DNA from: Artemia franciscana
Taxonomy: Eukaryota; Arthropoda; Branchiopoda; Anostraca; Artemiidae
Assembly (NCBI RefSeq): GCF_032884065.1
Contig: NC_088864.1
Coordinates: forward strand, 16,124,409-16,188,408
Reading direction: 5' to 3'
DNA: 64,000 nt
This document shows, piece by piece, positions 22,848 through 33,260 of the stretch; the first letter of the stretch is position 1, and every line of letters begins with the position of its first letter. The translations under genes and the position numbers were made by a program. The notes beneath the pieces are model-generated. The model did no database searches and was not told the origin of the DNA. It saw only the letters and a program-made list of their open reading frames with translations.

Positions 22848-23535
22848 CAGACTCTGATTTCAGAAAGTGTATCTCAGCTTTGAAAGGTGGTTTTTCTTCA
22901 TTTGATTAGTATATAAGCAAGGCATTGAGCACTAACCTACTTGCGTAAGATATTTATTTAGTCAACATTAGAATTGATGTTAGTCATCGCAGATATTTAT
23001 AGTAATTGGAATGGACCTATAAAATTGTAGCCTATTATGTCGAATGCTGAACCCTGCTCATGATGTCGGGCAACTTTCATGCGAGAAACCTGTATGCCAG
23101 ATTGTATGGTAATTATGAAATATTACCAAGAGCAGGAAAATACCCTGCTCTTGGTGTCGGGCAACTTTCATGTGAAAAACCTCAATGCCAGATTGTATAG
23201 TAATTATGAAATATTAAATTTGTTAAAACACCAGAAAAATGTAAAGGTAACTGATCATAAGCGTAATTAATGGAAAATATAGAAACAGGGATCAGATGAG
23301 ATTGACATGCTATCAGACTGAAAGGTGGTGATATTACCTAATATCATTGTTATTTTATAAAAATTAGAAACTATGTCGTATCATTCCAACGTTGATATAC
23401 GCTAATTGGTGTCTGATAATCCTTGACCTGCCAGTCAAGAACAAGCATTGACAGATTCTGATTTCACAAAGTGCATCTCAGCTTTGAAAGGTGTGTTTCT
23501 TCATTTGATTAGTATATAAGCGAGGCATTGAAAGA
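22848..23535 (+). repeat. Nested direct repeats with 91-bp tandem core
   Basis: The segment 22848-22930 ('gactctgattt...tcagctttgaaagg...ttagtatataagc') recurs at 23455-23535. Between them a 91-bp unit is tandemly repeated (23051 and 23142: 'accctgctc...tgtcgggcaactttcatg'). The junction forms a 12-bp hairpin 'accaagagcagg / cctgctcttggt' (about 23124-23154). Confidence 0.75.
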
Positions 23536-23539
23536 GCCT

Positions 23540-24415
23540 CACTGTCGTTGCTGTTTTTTTTTTTTTTTGTTGTATTTTTTTATATAATGATTAGAATTCT
23601 TTTTTTAATTAATTTTTAATTTTTAAAAGTGCTTAGTGGCGGGTAATAATCTGGAAATGAATAATTATCAAGCTCCAGTGCTGAAACAACTGACTAATAA
23701 GTACACGTTAATTAAAAATATCCTTGGTAGCGTTTTAGGGTTTGTGTTTTCTTGATCAGAAAATGTAAATAAAAAAGAATAAAATACCAAAAGAAAAGAA
23801 AAACGAGTATAGGGTTTCATAAGGCCATTAAAAATACTGGACGATATAAAATGGATATTTCGAAAAGACAACCACTTCCCTTTTTTAGCGCTGTAGGAGA
23901 AAGTTAGAAGGAAACATGCTCACATTTTTTGAAACTGGAATCAAACCGGATAAAAACAAATAGCACGAAAAGCAAACGCAAAGCAGCAAAAAAAGCCAAA
24001 ATTATAAAAACTGAAAAATTGAAATGTCAACCAACGCGGAGAACCATCAAAAATATTCCGCACTATAGCGCTGAAGAAGAGAGGCGGTTTTGGGAAATAT
24101 CTGTTTTGTTTCGTTCAGTAATTTCGTTGGCCTTGTGAAATTCTATTCTCGTTTATCTTTTACATAGTTTTTCTATATAAATTTCTTTTGTTTTTTTTTT
24201 TTTATGGCAGGCCCGTGTGGTTTACAAAATACCTATGTCAATAAACAAAGTCCATTATGGAAAGTGTTCAGGGAGGAACAGTCAAATGAATCAATGGTTC
24301 CAAGTAATTTGCAAGGACGTTTTATTTCTAAACTTTAATCTCTACAGGATAGTTTATGTGACTAAAAAATAAGCAATCAATCAGTGCAACCTTTTACAAA
24401 ACAGAACAAACAGTG
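23540..24415. other. Intron sequence; one basic open frame of unknown meaning
   Basis: Contains a poly-T run near 23557-23568 and a Lys-rich open frame (23929-24138) with no recognisable motif or good splice sites. Confidence 0.35.
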
Positions 24416-24416
24416 C

Positions 24417-24717
24417 GGGTAACTTATAAGAGTAGGAACTGGTGGAAGAGTAAGGACCTAGTAGGAAGAGTAAAAAACACATCAAAATTCCATCTAATGT
24501 TTGGCGACACTTGTCATTTTTTCAAGTTTTGTAATGGTTTTTCGGTAAAGAACTGAGATCAGACACTTGTAACTACCCTAATTTTACCAATTACACGAAT
24601 TAATTTAATTATTCTTATTATTGCGTTGAAAAAATGCATAAGTGTCGCCATTCGCTAGGTGTCGTTGATAGCTTTTCTGTCGACACTAGCTCCAGTTCCA
24701 GCTCTTATAAGTTACCC
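24417..24717. mobile_element. MITE, ~300 bp, with long inverted ends
   Basis: Starts GGGTAACTTATAAGAG and ends in the reverse complement CTCTTATAAGTTACCC. A second inverted block lies inside ('ggcgacacttgtcatttttt' near 24503 with its complement near 24625-24650). No open frame. No clear target duplication was found. Confidence 0.7.
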
Positions 24718-24719
24718 AT

Positions 24720-25495
24720 CCTCTTTAAACGGAAGACAATATCAAAATGGGCTCAAACAGTGTTATATGAAGAAGCAATGATAATAACAACGAAGGGGAA
24801 TAACAAATAATAAGTTTTAACATTTTGTTTTTTGAACTTTAGAAAATTATCCTCATTTTTCCTTTTTGGTCTTTTAGAAGAAGAGCTACAGGCTCGTCCC
24901 CATTAATACCATTTTTATGATTTATTTTTTATGTCTTTTACTTTTCTTTCACTGTTTCATGAGGGTCCTGGCTTCCTCAGTTTACTGTTAACGCATATAA
25001 CAACAAATTAGTTTACATTCCTGCTTGAAAATGAAGCCTTCCCCGCATTTCTAATTGGAACGAAAAATAAATAAAACTTTTGTGCCTAAGCAATTAAAAA
25101 CAAATTACTATATTAAAGTGACAAACAAGTCAGTTTTAATGTGAGTTTTACAGCCACGATATATGCTCTTCATGACAATAAAAATATCAAATGGGCCCGT
25201 TAGTCTTGGGAATAATCGGGATAAAATTATTAAGATCCACCAGAACTATTGATGATACATAGGAAGTCGATACTTGTCAACGTTTCAGTATCGGGGTCTG
25301 TTTTACACTGACATGTAACAAGCTTGTCCTCCAAATTGCAGCAGCTGGGATCAAAAATATACTGCGAAGTAGAGAACAATCCGCTGTACTAGTACAGGAT
25401 TCCTGGGGATAATAGCTATTTAAAATTATAACGCCAAATTTTCTCGACGATTACGGGTTTTCGGGGAGGGGCGTAAATTTTCTTTTGATTCGAAA
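24720..25495. other. Intron sequence, no feature seen
   Basis: AT-rich; no structure beyond short direct repeats. Confidence 0.4.
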
Positions 25496-25500
25496 TGTTA

Positions 25501-25796
25501 GATTAAATAAAAAAACAATTTTTTTAACTGAAAGTAAGGAGCGACATTGAAACTTAAAACGAACAGAAATTACTCCGTGTATGAAAGGCTGTTCCCTTCT
25601 CAACGCCCCGCTTTTTACGCTAAAGTTTGACTCTCTCTCTCAATTCTACTTTATTAAACAGTAAAAAACTTTAGAGTAAAGAGCGAGGCGTTGAGAAGGG
25701 AACAACCCCTTTCATACACGGAGTAATTTCTGTTCGTCTAAGTTTTAATGTCGCTCCTTACTTTCAGTTAAAAAAAACTAGTTTTTTTATTTAATT
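25501..25796. mobile_element. Foldback element (family C), arms ~130 bp
   Basis: Left arm 25501-25629 and right arm 25667-25796 are reverse complements at roughly nine of ten positions, with a 37-bp centre. Arms contain 'aactgaaagtaaggagcgac' and 'gaacagaaattactccgt'. In transcribed intron RNA this would form a very long hairpin. Confidence 0.88.
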
Positions 25797-26340
25797 TCTG
25801 AACGTTTTTGAATTAATGCATGTTTGATTTTGGCTCTCCGCACATAAATTATTATAATGAAATTTGCAGAATAATTCTTTTTTTGGCTAAATGGCTTTCT
25901 CTTAGTTTTGATCAGACGATTTTGAGAAATAAGGGGCGGGGAAGGAGGCCTAGTTGCCCTCCAATTTTTCGGTTACTTAAAAAGGCAACTAGAACTTTTA
26001 ATTTTTAACGAACGTTTTTATTAGTAAAAAATATACGTAACTTATGAATTAACTTATGTAACAAACTTCTATATTCTTATATTTTTATTATATATATGAA
26101 GGGGTTTGCCCCTCGTTAATACCCCGCTCTTTACATTAAAGCTTAAGTTTTGTCCCAATTCTTTAAGAATGACCCCTGAATCAAAAAGGCCGTAGAATAA
26201 ATAGTCGAATTTACTAAAAATACTTTAGCATAAAGACCGAGGTATTTAGGAGGAGAAGAGACCCTCAGATGCGTAATAATCTCTGTTCGTTTTAAGTTTT
26301 AATGCTACTCCTTACTTTCAATTGAAAAAACTTTTTCAGG
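25797..26340 (+). repeat. Family C-associated repeat, opposite orientation to 18-20 kb
   Basis: Carries reverse-complement forms of phrases seen at 19-20 kb, including 'ttgccctccaatttttcggttactt', 'acttatgaattaacttatgtaac' and 'aggccg-agaataaata'. Open frames in it are incidental. Confidence 0.7.
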
Positions 26341-26344
26341 TTTA

Positions 26345-27172
26345 TTTTTTCTTTCTTTTTTACAGTAATGCTAGAAATCCTGCGCCCTTTTCATTGAATT
26401 TCTCTTCCCCCATGACATATTCTTCCAAGAAAAGATCCTCCCACATAGCCCCTTCCCCTCAACCCCCCCCCCCCCCAAAAAAAAAAAATCCCCCTGAAAA
26501 CGTCCGTACACTTCCCAATAACCATTACTGTATGTAAACACTGGTCAAAGTTTGTAACTTGCAGCCCCTCCCCCGGGGACTTTGTGGGAGTAAGTCATCC
26601 CCAAAGACATAGTTATTATAGTTTTCGACTATGCTGAACAAAATGGATGTCTCAAAATTTTGAACCGCTGACTTTGAGAAAAAATGAGCGTGGGAGGGGG
26701 CCTAGGTGCCCTCCAATTTTTTGGTCACTTAAAAAGGACACTAGAACTTTTCATTTCCGTTAGAATGAGCCCTGTTGCGACATTCTAGGACCACTTGGTC
26801 GATACGATAACCCCTGAAAAAAAAACACGCACCCGTGATGTGTCTTCTGGCAAAAAATACGAAATTCCACATTCTTGTAGATAGGAGCTTGAAATTTTTT
26901 CAATAGGGTTTTCTGATACGCTGAATGCTGATTTTCGTTAAGATTCTATGACTTTTAGGGGGTGTTTCCCCCTCTTTTCCAAAATAAGGAAAATTTTCTC
27001 AGGCTCGTAACTTTTGATTACAATGACTAAATTTGATGAAACTTGTATATTTAAAATCAGCATGAAAATCCAATTCTTTTGATCTATCTTTTGGTATCAA
27101 AATTCCGTTTTTTAGAGTTTCGTTTACTATTGAGCCGGGTCGCTCCTTTACAGTTCGTTACCACGAACTGTT
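26345..27172 (-). repeat. Dispersed repeat family B, long copy
   Basis: Read on the minus strand it begins with a small palindrome (CAGTTCG-TGGTAA-CGAACTG at 27151-27170), then 'ggctcaatagtaaacgaaac', and runs to about 26345. The same end occurs at 18070-18140. The + copy at 6490-7215 has the same order. No protein, no target duplication seen. Confidence 0.7.
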
Positions 27173-27702
27173 TGATTAAGGTTTTGTGTTTTGAAAACTT
27201 TCTGATTGCACAACAGAAAAGTCTCATAAGATGAACTGGAATTTTGTGTCTGTGAAACTGTATTTTAATGTAAAAAAAAAAGAATATAGAAATACAGATA
27301 TAAACAATATAATGTATGTAAAAAGATAAAATTTAGTCACAGCAGCACAATATTTTCACCGAACGTTACAATATGTACTATCTTTGGAGGGGGGAGGTAA
27401 TACCCCTTCCCTTTCCTGTGGATCTCCTTTTCTTCCACAAACATAGGTGTGTCAACGTTTTTTAGCATATTCAAGCATTATCGTATTGGATTTTTTGGAA
27501 TATTCTTATTCTTTTTGACTCTACGAGCGGACAAACTGTAAAAGTAAGATTTAAGTAATCGATTGACCAATTTTATACGAACTTCCTATATTCATGGTCT
27601 AATTTACCTGTTTTAACCAATTGTCATTCACTTATCCTTTCCTGATTTAAGTTTAAAGGGAAGAGTAAAAACTTCCATATGGAAACTTCAGCTGGAAAAA
27701 AA
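27173..27702. other. Intron sequence, no feature seen
   Basis: AT-rich with a short G-run near 27386. A pol III terminator run belonging to the tRNA gene ends it. Confidence 0.5.
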
Positions 27703-27775
27703 CGCCCAACGTGGGGCTCGAACCCACGACCCTGAGATTAAGAGTCTCATGCTCTACCGACTGAGCTAGCCGGGC
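27703..27775 (-). tRNA. tRNA-Lys (anticodon CTT)
   Basis: 73-nt sequence folding into a complete cloverleaf: acceptor stem GCCCGGC/GTTGGGC, D arm in TAGCTCAGTCGGTAGAGC, anticodon loop CTCTTAA with anticodon CTT, and T arm with GGTTCGAGCC. Discriminator base G. The internal A and B boxes are intact, and a run of seven T follows directly on the minus strand as a pol III terminator. It decodes AAG. The sequence agrees with arthropod tRNA-Lys(CTT) as I know it. It is antisense to the kinesin, inside its last intron, with no intron of its own. Confidence 0.97.
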
Positions 27776-28765
27776 TTATATGAATATAAGACGTAAATGT
27801 TTTGTAAGTAATATCATAAGTTCTATGCATTAAAAGCTGTTCCTAGGGTTGGTGGTGCCCGGGGAAAAATCAATGGTACTTGTGTGTTATATAATGAGAC
27901 TCGTGAACTTGTATGGTGAACATTAGACATTACCCGTTTTTCACGGTGTTAATACCAGACAATTAGCTTCGGATCGCTGGGGAAATACATTGTAGCTATA
28001 TTTAAATTAAATATTTAGTTGGTATTTAAGTTAAGCTAGTTTAGATTACGTACTTAATATTATGTGCTCTGAGCGGCCCTCCTTCCATAATTCTTTGTTG
28101 TAGTTTTCACAATTTCGTTAATTAAGTATTATATTTTCATCATATTTTGTTTTATTTGGTACTTATGTATTATACGAGAAACGCTTGAGAATTGAAGTTT
28201 GGTTAATGCTAATGAAGGTTAGGTTACACTTCCAAAGATGTTGCTTCTCGTAAGAATGCAAAGTCATGGTGTGTCAATTGACGTCATTGACGTACTGTTT
28301 TGTTTTGGGCAACAACCCCTTGGAAAAAATATAATTGACTGTTGTTCGGTCCTTGGCAAATCCCAAATCTTAATTTGAAAATCCATGGTGAGACACTATA
28401 TTCTATCACTAGTCAGAGCCAACTAACCGGTGTCCTCAAGAATCGCGTTATGAAATAGGTCAAGAATCGTGTTAATAACAAACTCTCTTTTCGTTAGTTT
28501 CTTCGCTACTTTAGAAACAAATTTGGACTATAGATCTACACAACAGGGGGGAGGGGTAAAGTGTAGCGGGTCTACATGCAAAATGTGTTAGGTACATAAA
28601 TTCTGCAAAATATGAAGTAAGAATCGTTTTCTGACTTCAAACTGCCCAAATACTTCCCCCTCCCCCTTATGTGCAAATATATAGCTCAAATTATATATTT
28701 CCCATATACTCTATCACTTATCTTTGTCTTGTCCCGCGCTAAGCTGAAAGAAACCCGTTTGCTTT
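27776..28765. other. Intron sequence, no clear feature
   Basis: Contains 'gtgtgtcaattgacgtcattgacgt' near 28271, similar to a phrase in the Helitron region at 16480-16530. Nothing gene-like. Confidence 0.4.
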
Positions 28766-28789
28766 CGAGTTTTGCACAGCGTAAACTTG

Positions 28790-28960
28790 AGCGAGTGGCG
28801 CACAATATACAAGTACCAAAATTTCTTCCCCCCACGGAAATTAAAAAACAAAACTCAAATAAAATTCTCAAATATGGAAAGCCTTATTTTCCACGAGGGG
28901 ATATTTACCGGGGGTGGTACTTTCCATGGGGGGTATTTTCTGGAGTTTGGGGTAAACGTC
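28790..28960 (+). repeat. Fragment with 'ttccatgggg' repeat phrases
   Basis: 'tattttccacgagggga...tggtactttccatggggggtattttc' resembles the block at 18160-18215. Two overlapping open frames here are incidental. Confidence 0.4.
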
Positions 28961-29585
28961 GGCCACCGGCAATTTCTTATAAAGACTAGACTTTAAAATT
29001 AGTTGAGAGGTATGATAAGTGATTCAAAATTTGGTAACTATGTCCAAAAATAGAGTAAAGTATGTAGTTTCTGAAAATAAATTTACTTTTTTGAAATAAT
29101 CTTTCGTTGTGTACTTATGTTGACCTTAATTAAAAAATATGGCTCGTATTTTGCTTTAACTTTTTTTTTATTAACTGTTATTCTTTTTTTTTCTAAGACT
29201 ATTCTTTTGGTAGTCTCAAAATTAATAATTTTTTAGGGTGGTATCACGTTTACATCAGTGTTACGACATTGAATCGTGAAAATCAAAAAGCAAAAATAAT
29301 TAGACTGCCAACACTTCTAGTAGGCTACATAAACTATGACAATGGTAAGACCCCTGAGTACTTGGCCCCAATCTTTGATTGACAACCTGGCCATTAAGAT
29401 TTTAATTTCGGCCACTACTAATATCGACAACTGTTAGTCTTTGCCATTAAGTTACGAATCTCAGCCTCAACAATGATACTTAAACCTTAGATGGCATTGC
29501 CATGAACGTGCAGTGACTTGGTAAATATTAATTAAAGCTTGTTTTAGTTACATGAAGTATTGCCAAAAAACAATCCTTCAAATGG
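28961..29585. other. Intron sequence, no feature seen
   Basis: AT-rich, no structure noted. Confidence 0.4.
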
Positions 29586-29587
29586 AG

Positions 29588-29697
29588 ATACGTCCATTTA
29601 TTAGACAGTGAGAACAGATACTAAAGTCTGGATATTTCGACCAAATATACAGACTTTGTATCTATTGTCACTGTCTAATAAATGGACTTATCCCTAT
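29588..29697. repeat. Inverted repeat (foldback) of ~110 bp
   Basis: 'gtccatttattagacagtga-aacagatac-aaagtctg' (29592-29630) pairs with 'cagactttgtatctattgtcactgtctaataaatggac' (29648-29685). The centre contains 'ggatatttcgaccaaatata'. Looks like a small MITE or a retroelement terminal structure. It lies about 180 bp before the last kinesin exon. Confidence 0.8.
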
Positions 29698-29869
29698 TGG
29701 AACGTTTACTTTTTCTCGTCATAGAAAGCCAGTGTGGCCTTGGAAAGAAATATCTAATTTAAGGTATCACGTCAAAAATATCAAGCACTGTGTAGTTTCT
29801 ATATTTTATATTTGTTTTATTGTTTTTTTCTAGTACTAATTATAAGTTTAAATTGATTGTTATTTTCAG

Positions 29870-29930
29870 ACAAATAAATGAGGATTTCGTTTCCCCGAAG
29901 AAAAGAAGAACCGGCAGTTATTCCAATTGA
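29870..29930 (+). CDS. Kinesin-4 (KIF4-like) terminal exon and stop
   Basis: Acceptor TTATTTTCAG at 29869; the first base completes the split Glu codon from the exon ending at 21448. It encodes 19 further residues with a basic 'PKKRR' patch and stops with TGA at 29928-29930. A basic cluster at the extreme C-terminus would suit nuclear targeting of a chromokinesin. The 3' UTR is AT-rich; ATTAAA at 30344 and AATAAA near 31075 and 31323 are candidate poly(A) signals and I cannot choose among them. Confidence 0.72.
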
Positions 29931-31500
29931 TAAGGACCACGTCTCTTGTATCCTTACGTTCTCCGTAGCTTTTGCTTGACGAGAGTATGCATTTCATATT
30001 GTAAAATAGGCCAAATTAGCGAAGGTTCTTAAAGGATTCTTCCAGGGAAGGGGATTGGGAGGTTTGATAAAAGTGCTATTTTTCCAGAAAATGTAATTTT
30101 TTTTTGTGGGTGTCCTTGTATTTTAGCTAGAGTTTTTAAAAGTGGACTTTTTTTTAATTTCCAGATCCGAATTGCATGAATTTGAAGCAAAGAAAAGAAG
30201 GATGATTACCACTTTTAGTCCGATTATAATGTGAATGAAGTTCAGTTCGTGTACTCGGGCCTGACTTTTGCCGTTTCGGAAGAGTTTAATTTGAATTTGA
30301 AAATTGTTTGGGTGTACAGTAGCTTTTAACTTGTAATTTATGTATTAAATTAATCATCTTTAAAAACATCATATTATTATCATATAATTTACTCATTTTT
30401 TTATTATCATTCATATTTTTATTATTTTTATTATTTTGCATTTTATAATATTATAGTTTTTTAATTTATTATTATTTATTATTAAAGCAAAATTAATGGA
30501 TTAATTACTAACTCTTAATTATAAATAAGTTAATTGGTAAAGTCCTCTTAGTAGTATTCATGGGTAATTACTGTAAGGTAAATGAGCTCAATTCATTTCG
30601 GCATAGCTCTAGAATCCTTACTGAAATTTTTTCGAAGCTTAATCAAAATTCTAAGAGACTTTGCTAGAAATTTTGAAAGCTTAATTGAAAAAAGACTAGT
30701 TGCAATATATTTTTTTCTATTTATCATTAATATTGACTCATGAGCAAAATTAAAAGAGTATAGTAGTCAACGCTGCGCTAATAAACAATTAGTAATTCAT
30801 AATGAATGTCACACGAGACATAGAAATGTTTCCCAGATTGAAAAAAAAAATAACCCTTTTTGTTTTATCTATTGGGCAAAATCCTAAAAATATGTTGTAC
30901 TATTTAATGCGACTTAAAAGCAGTATTTTGCGAATCCTCTTACGAAAGGTTACCAAAATTGATAGAACCACGATTGGGATGCTTTATTACCTTTATTAGC
31001 TAAGGGGGAATGTAAAGAAAAAAACTGAGATTTGTTTTTAGTCTTTTCAATCTGTGTTTATTGTACAACTATGGTAATAAAAAAACGAGTTGAAAGAAGT
31101 GTCGTCGAATTGACGTGTGTATTTTATTTTCGTTTTTTATGTCTTTTTAAGTGAAATAAATCAATTTGCACTAAAATTATTATTTATTTTGTTTGTTTTT
31201 TATAGGTTCTCAGTTAGTCAAACTACAAATGTTAAACGAAGCCACTGATTTTTGTAGGAAAATATTTTTGTCACTGTGATTAAAATGGTCTGAGTGGCTA
31301 CTATAGTAAGAATGCTGTGGTCAATAAAAACTTTTTATTGGTATTGACTGCAGATATTACTCTAAATGTAAATGTTACCTATGAACCAATTAATATTGCA
31401 GGTCTTGTATATCCCTAAAGTCACATTAGTCCTTTAAATAGTACCTATTTTCTGAGAAACCACCTAAAGTGCTATTTCATTCTGTCAGCTAGTCAACATA
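29931..31500 (+). other. Probable 3' UTR and AT-rich intergenic DNA
   Basis: Very AT-rich (30340-30540 especially). No open frame with motifs. Confidence 0.5.
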
Positions 31501-31529
31501 CTACCTGTTCTGTTCGTTCTTCGTTTCCA

Positions 31530-32300
31530 TTTTCGCTCAGTTGTTACTCGTCTAGTCATCTTTTTTCATGGCACGAAATAAGTTGCTTAGACAGCAGTTT
31601 CTCCTAATTCACAAATTTGGAATCTAAATTCACGTATGTTCTGGTCAGAGAGCCTGCTGGATTATAGTGTGCTACTGGCCTTCGAATAAATATCTGTATT
31701 TGAACTTTCCCCCTGTATTGGTCATTTATTAGGATATCAGATCTTCTTTTGGAACCATCCGTCCTTTCACCACATGGACGGTCCAAGTTTATTGTCAATG
31801 TAACATCGGTCAATTCCAGAAAAATTACCAGCGTGTCTACATGGTGTGAATATAGAAATACCATGTCTCATTCAAGATCATTTTCTCCACGTTTCTGGGT
31901 AGGGATCTATATGTGAAGACTCCGTCAAAAGCTCCTAACAATCAGGAACAAATTGTATAAAGGTGATGATCATAGGTCAAATGCATTGATGAAACTAAAC
32001 ACTAGACAGTTACAACTTACAGCTGAGCCAGACAGAATTTCACAGAGTTCCCATCCATGTGTCATAAGTACTCACCATTATGATCAGCATGGTCGAAAAC
32101 CATGTACAGGGGAATTACAGTCTGCCACCTTGAACAACAAGGAAAACACTTTTTGGCTTGAGTAGCACTGATGTGTTTTCTTTTTTCCAGGGCTAGCGGG
32201 TAACAAGAACATCGTAGACAGCTGTTTGATGGCTCATTCGAATGGAAATTCAATATTCTAGTGTCCTTTTAATTGACGAAAAATTTTAGAGGACATCTTT
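31530..32300. other. Unassigned open frames left of virus-like remnant
   Basis: Short frames lie on both strands (minus 31864-31604; plus 31953-32165). They have a less AT-rich composition than their surroundings and no motif I know. They may belong to the Polinton-like element that follows, but this is only position-based. Confidence 0.3.
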
Positions 32301-32459
32301 TTGTAAATGTGATGCACTCATTTTTTGAACTTGTCAAACATTTTGATTCAAAAGGGAATGGAGGTCTTGCCTCTTGAAGGGTAGAGAAGTGTACGCTTGT
32401 GATTCTGGAACCAACCGAAGTTATATATTAAAAGAAGGATTACTTATTGTAATTAATTT

Positions 32460-32660
32460 AAGAAAGGGTGCAAATTAATTTTTGAAAAACTTCCGTTTTT
32501 CTAAGAGAAGTAAAGAGCGAAGTTGAAACTTAAAACGGGTAAAAATTATTACTTCACAACTTATCTAACATTTGCTTGTAAAAATAGTGCAAATAAACCA
32601 ATTGGTGATATTTCCTTATGTTTTAGGAATACTGTAAATTAGCGCTTTACTGAAAACGCA
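32460..32660 (+). repeat. Short dispersed repeat fragment
   Basis: 'gaagttgaaacttaaaac-g-taaaaattatta' followed by 'gcaaataaacc' recurs in related form at 37965-38040 and 42360-42480. Confidence 0.55.
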
Positions 32661-32829
32661 AAACAACATAGCAGTTTCGGTACATTAAAAGTAAACCATT
32701 TAAGGACACATTTTTTGTTGTGAATACATGTCATTTTCACCCCATTCAGCAACAAAATGGCTAATTGAAAAAATACATTCATTTATCCTGATATTGATTG
32801 CTATGTTCATACTCTTTGATCAAGACAAT

Positions 32830-33260
32830 TTGGTTATGGAATGGACTATTACAATGGTCCTTCGTCACTGTCGGACTACAGTCTTGGCCATTGGTTTGCT
32901 AAGTTATTCTGCTCTGCATTAACCCTGGCTAAAAAATATATATCGCTCGGGTTGCCACGGATTTTGTGTCCTCTACACTGCACGATTGGGGTTCTGGGGA
33001 GGATTTTAAAGAAAGTGTTTAGTAAAATCCCAGATCCAGCATACAATCCCTCGGTGAGCGATTGAAATCAAAACAAAGTGGAAAAGGAAAAGGTCGAGAA
33101 ACATCTCATCACTCATCAGTCTCTACTCAGGTCTGAAGCGAAAGACATCACTCTTGTCAAAGAAGAAATATAAACCAAGAGAAAAAAGTATTAGGTCGAA
33201 AAAGGGTTTCTTTTCCTAGACAGAAATAGCATATCTACCGCACAAGGAGTCCCATCCCTC
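32830..33260 (+). pseudogene. Virus-like small basic core/minor capsid ORF, frameshifted
   Basis: The first part has a hydrophobic 'HWFAKLF' stretch followed by a Lys-containing helix-like segment. After a frameshift near 32945-33010 come Gly/Lys-rich and then strongly basic Lys/Arg/Ser stretches (about 33080-33200). A small ORF of this make-up, hydrophobic then very basic, commonly lies just before the capsid gene in Polinton-like elements, where it is thought to be a core or membrane-active capsid component. Stops and a shift in frame show decay. Assignment depends on the neighbouring capsid frame. Confidence 0.45.

Noticed and set aside
23929-24138. Lys-rich frame considered as a kinesin tail exon
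   Set aside because: Kinesin exons on both sides join in phase without it, and it has no good donor.
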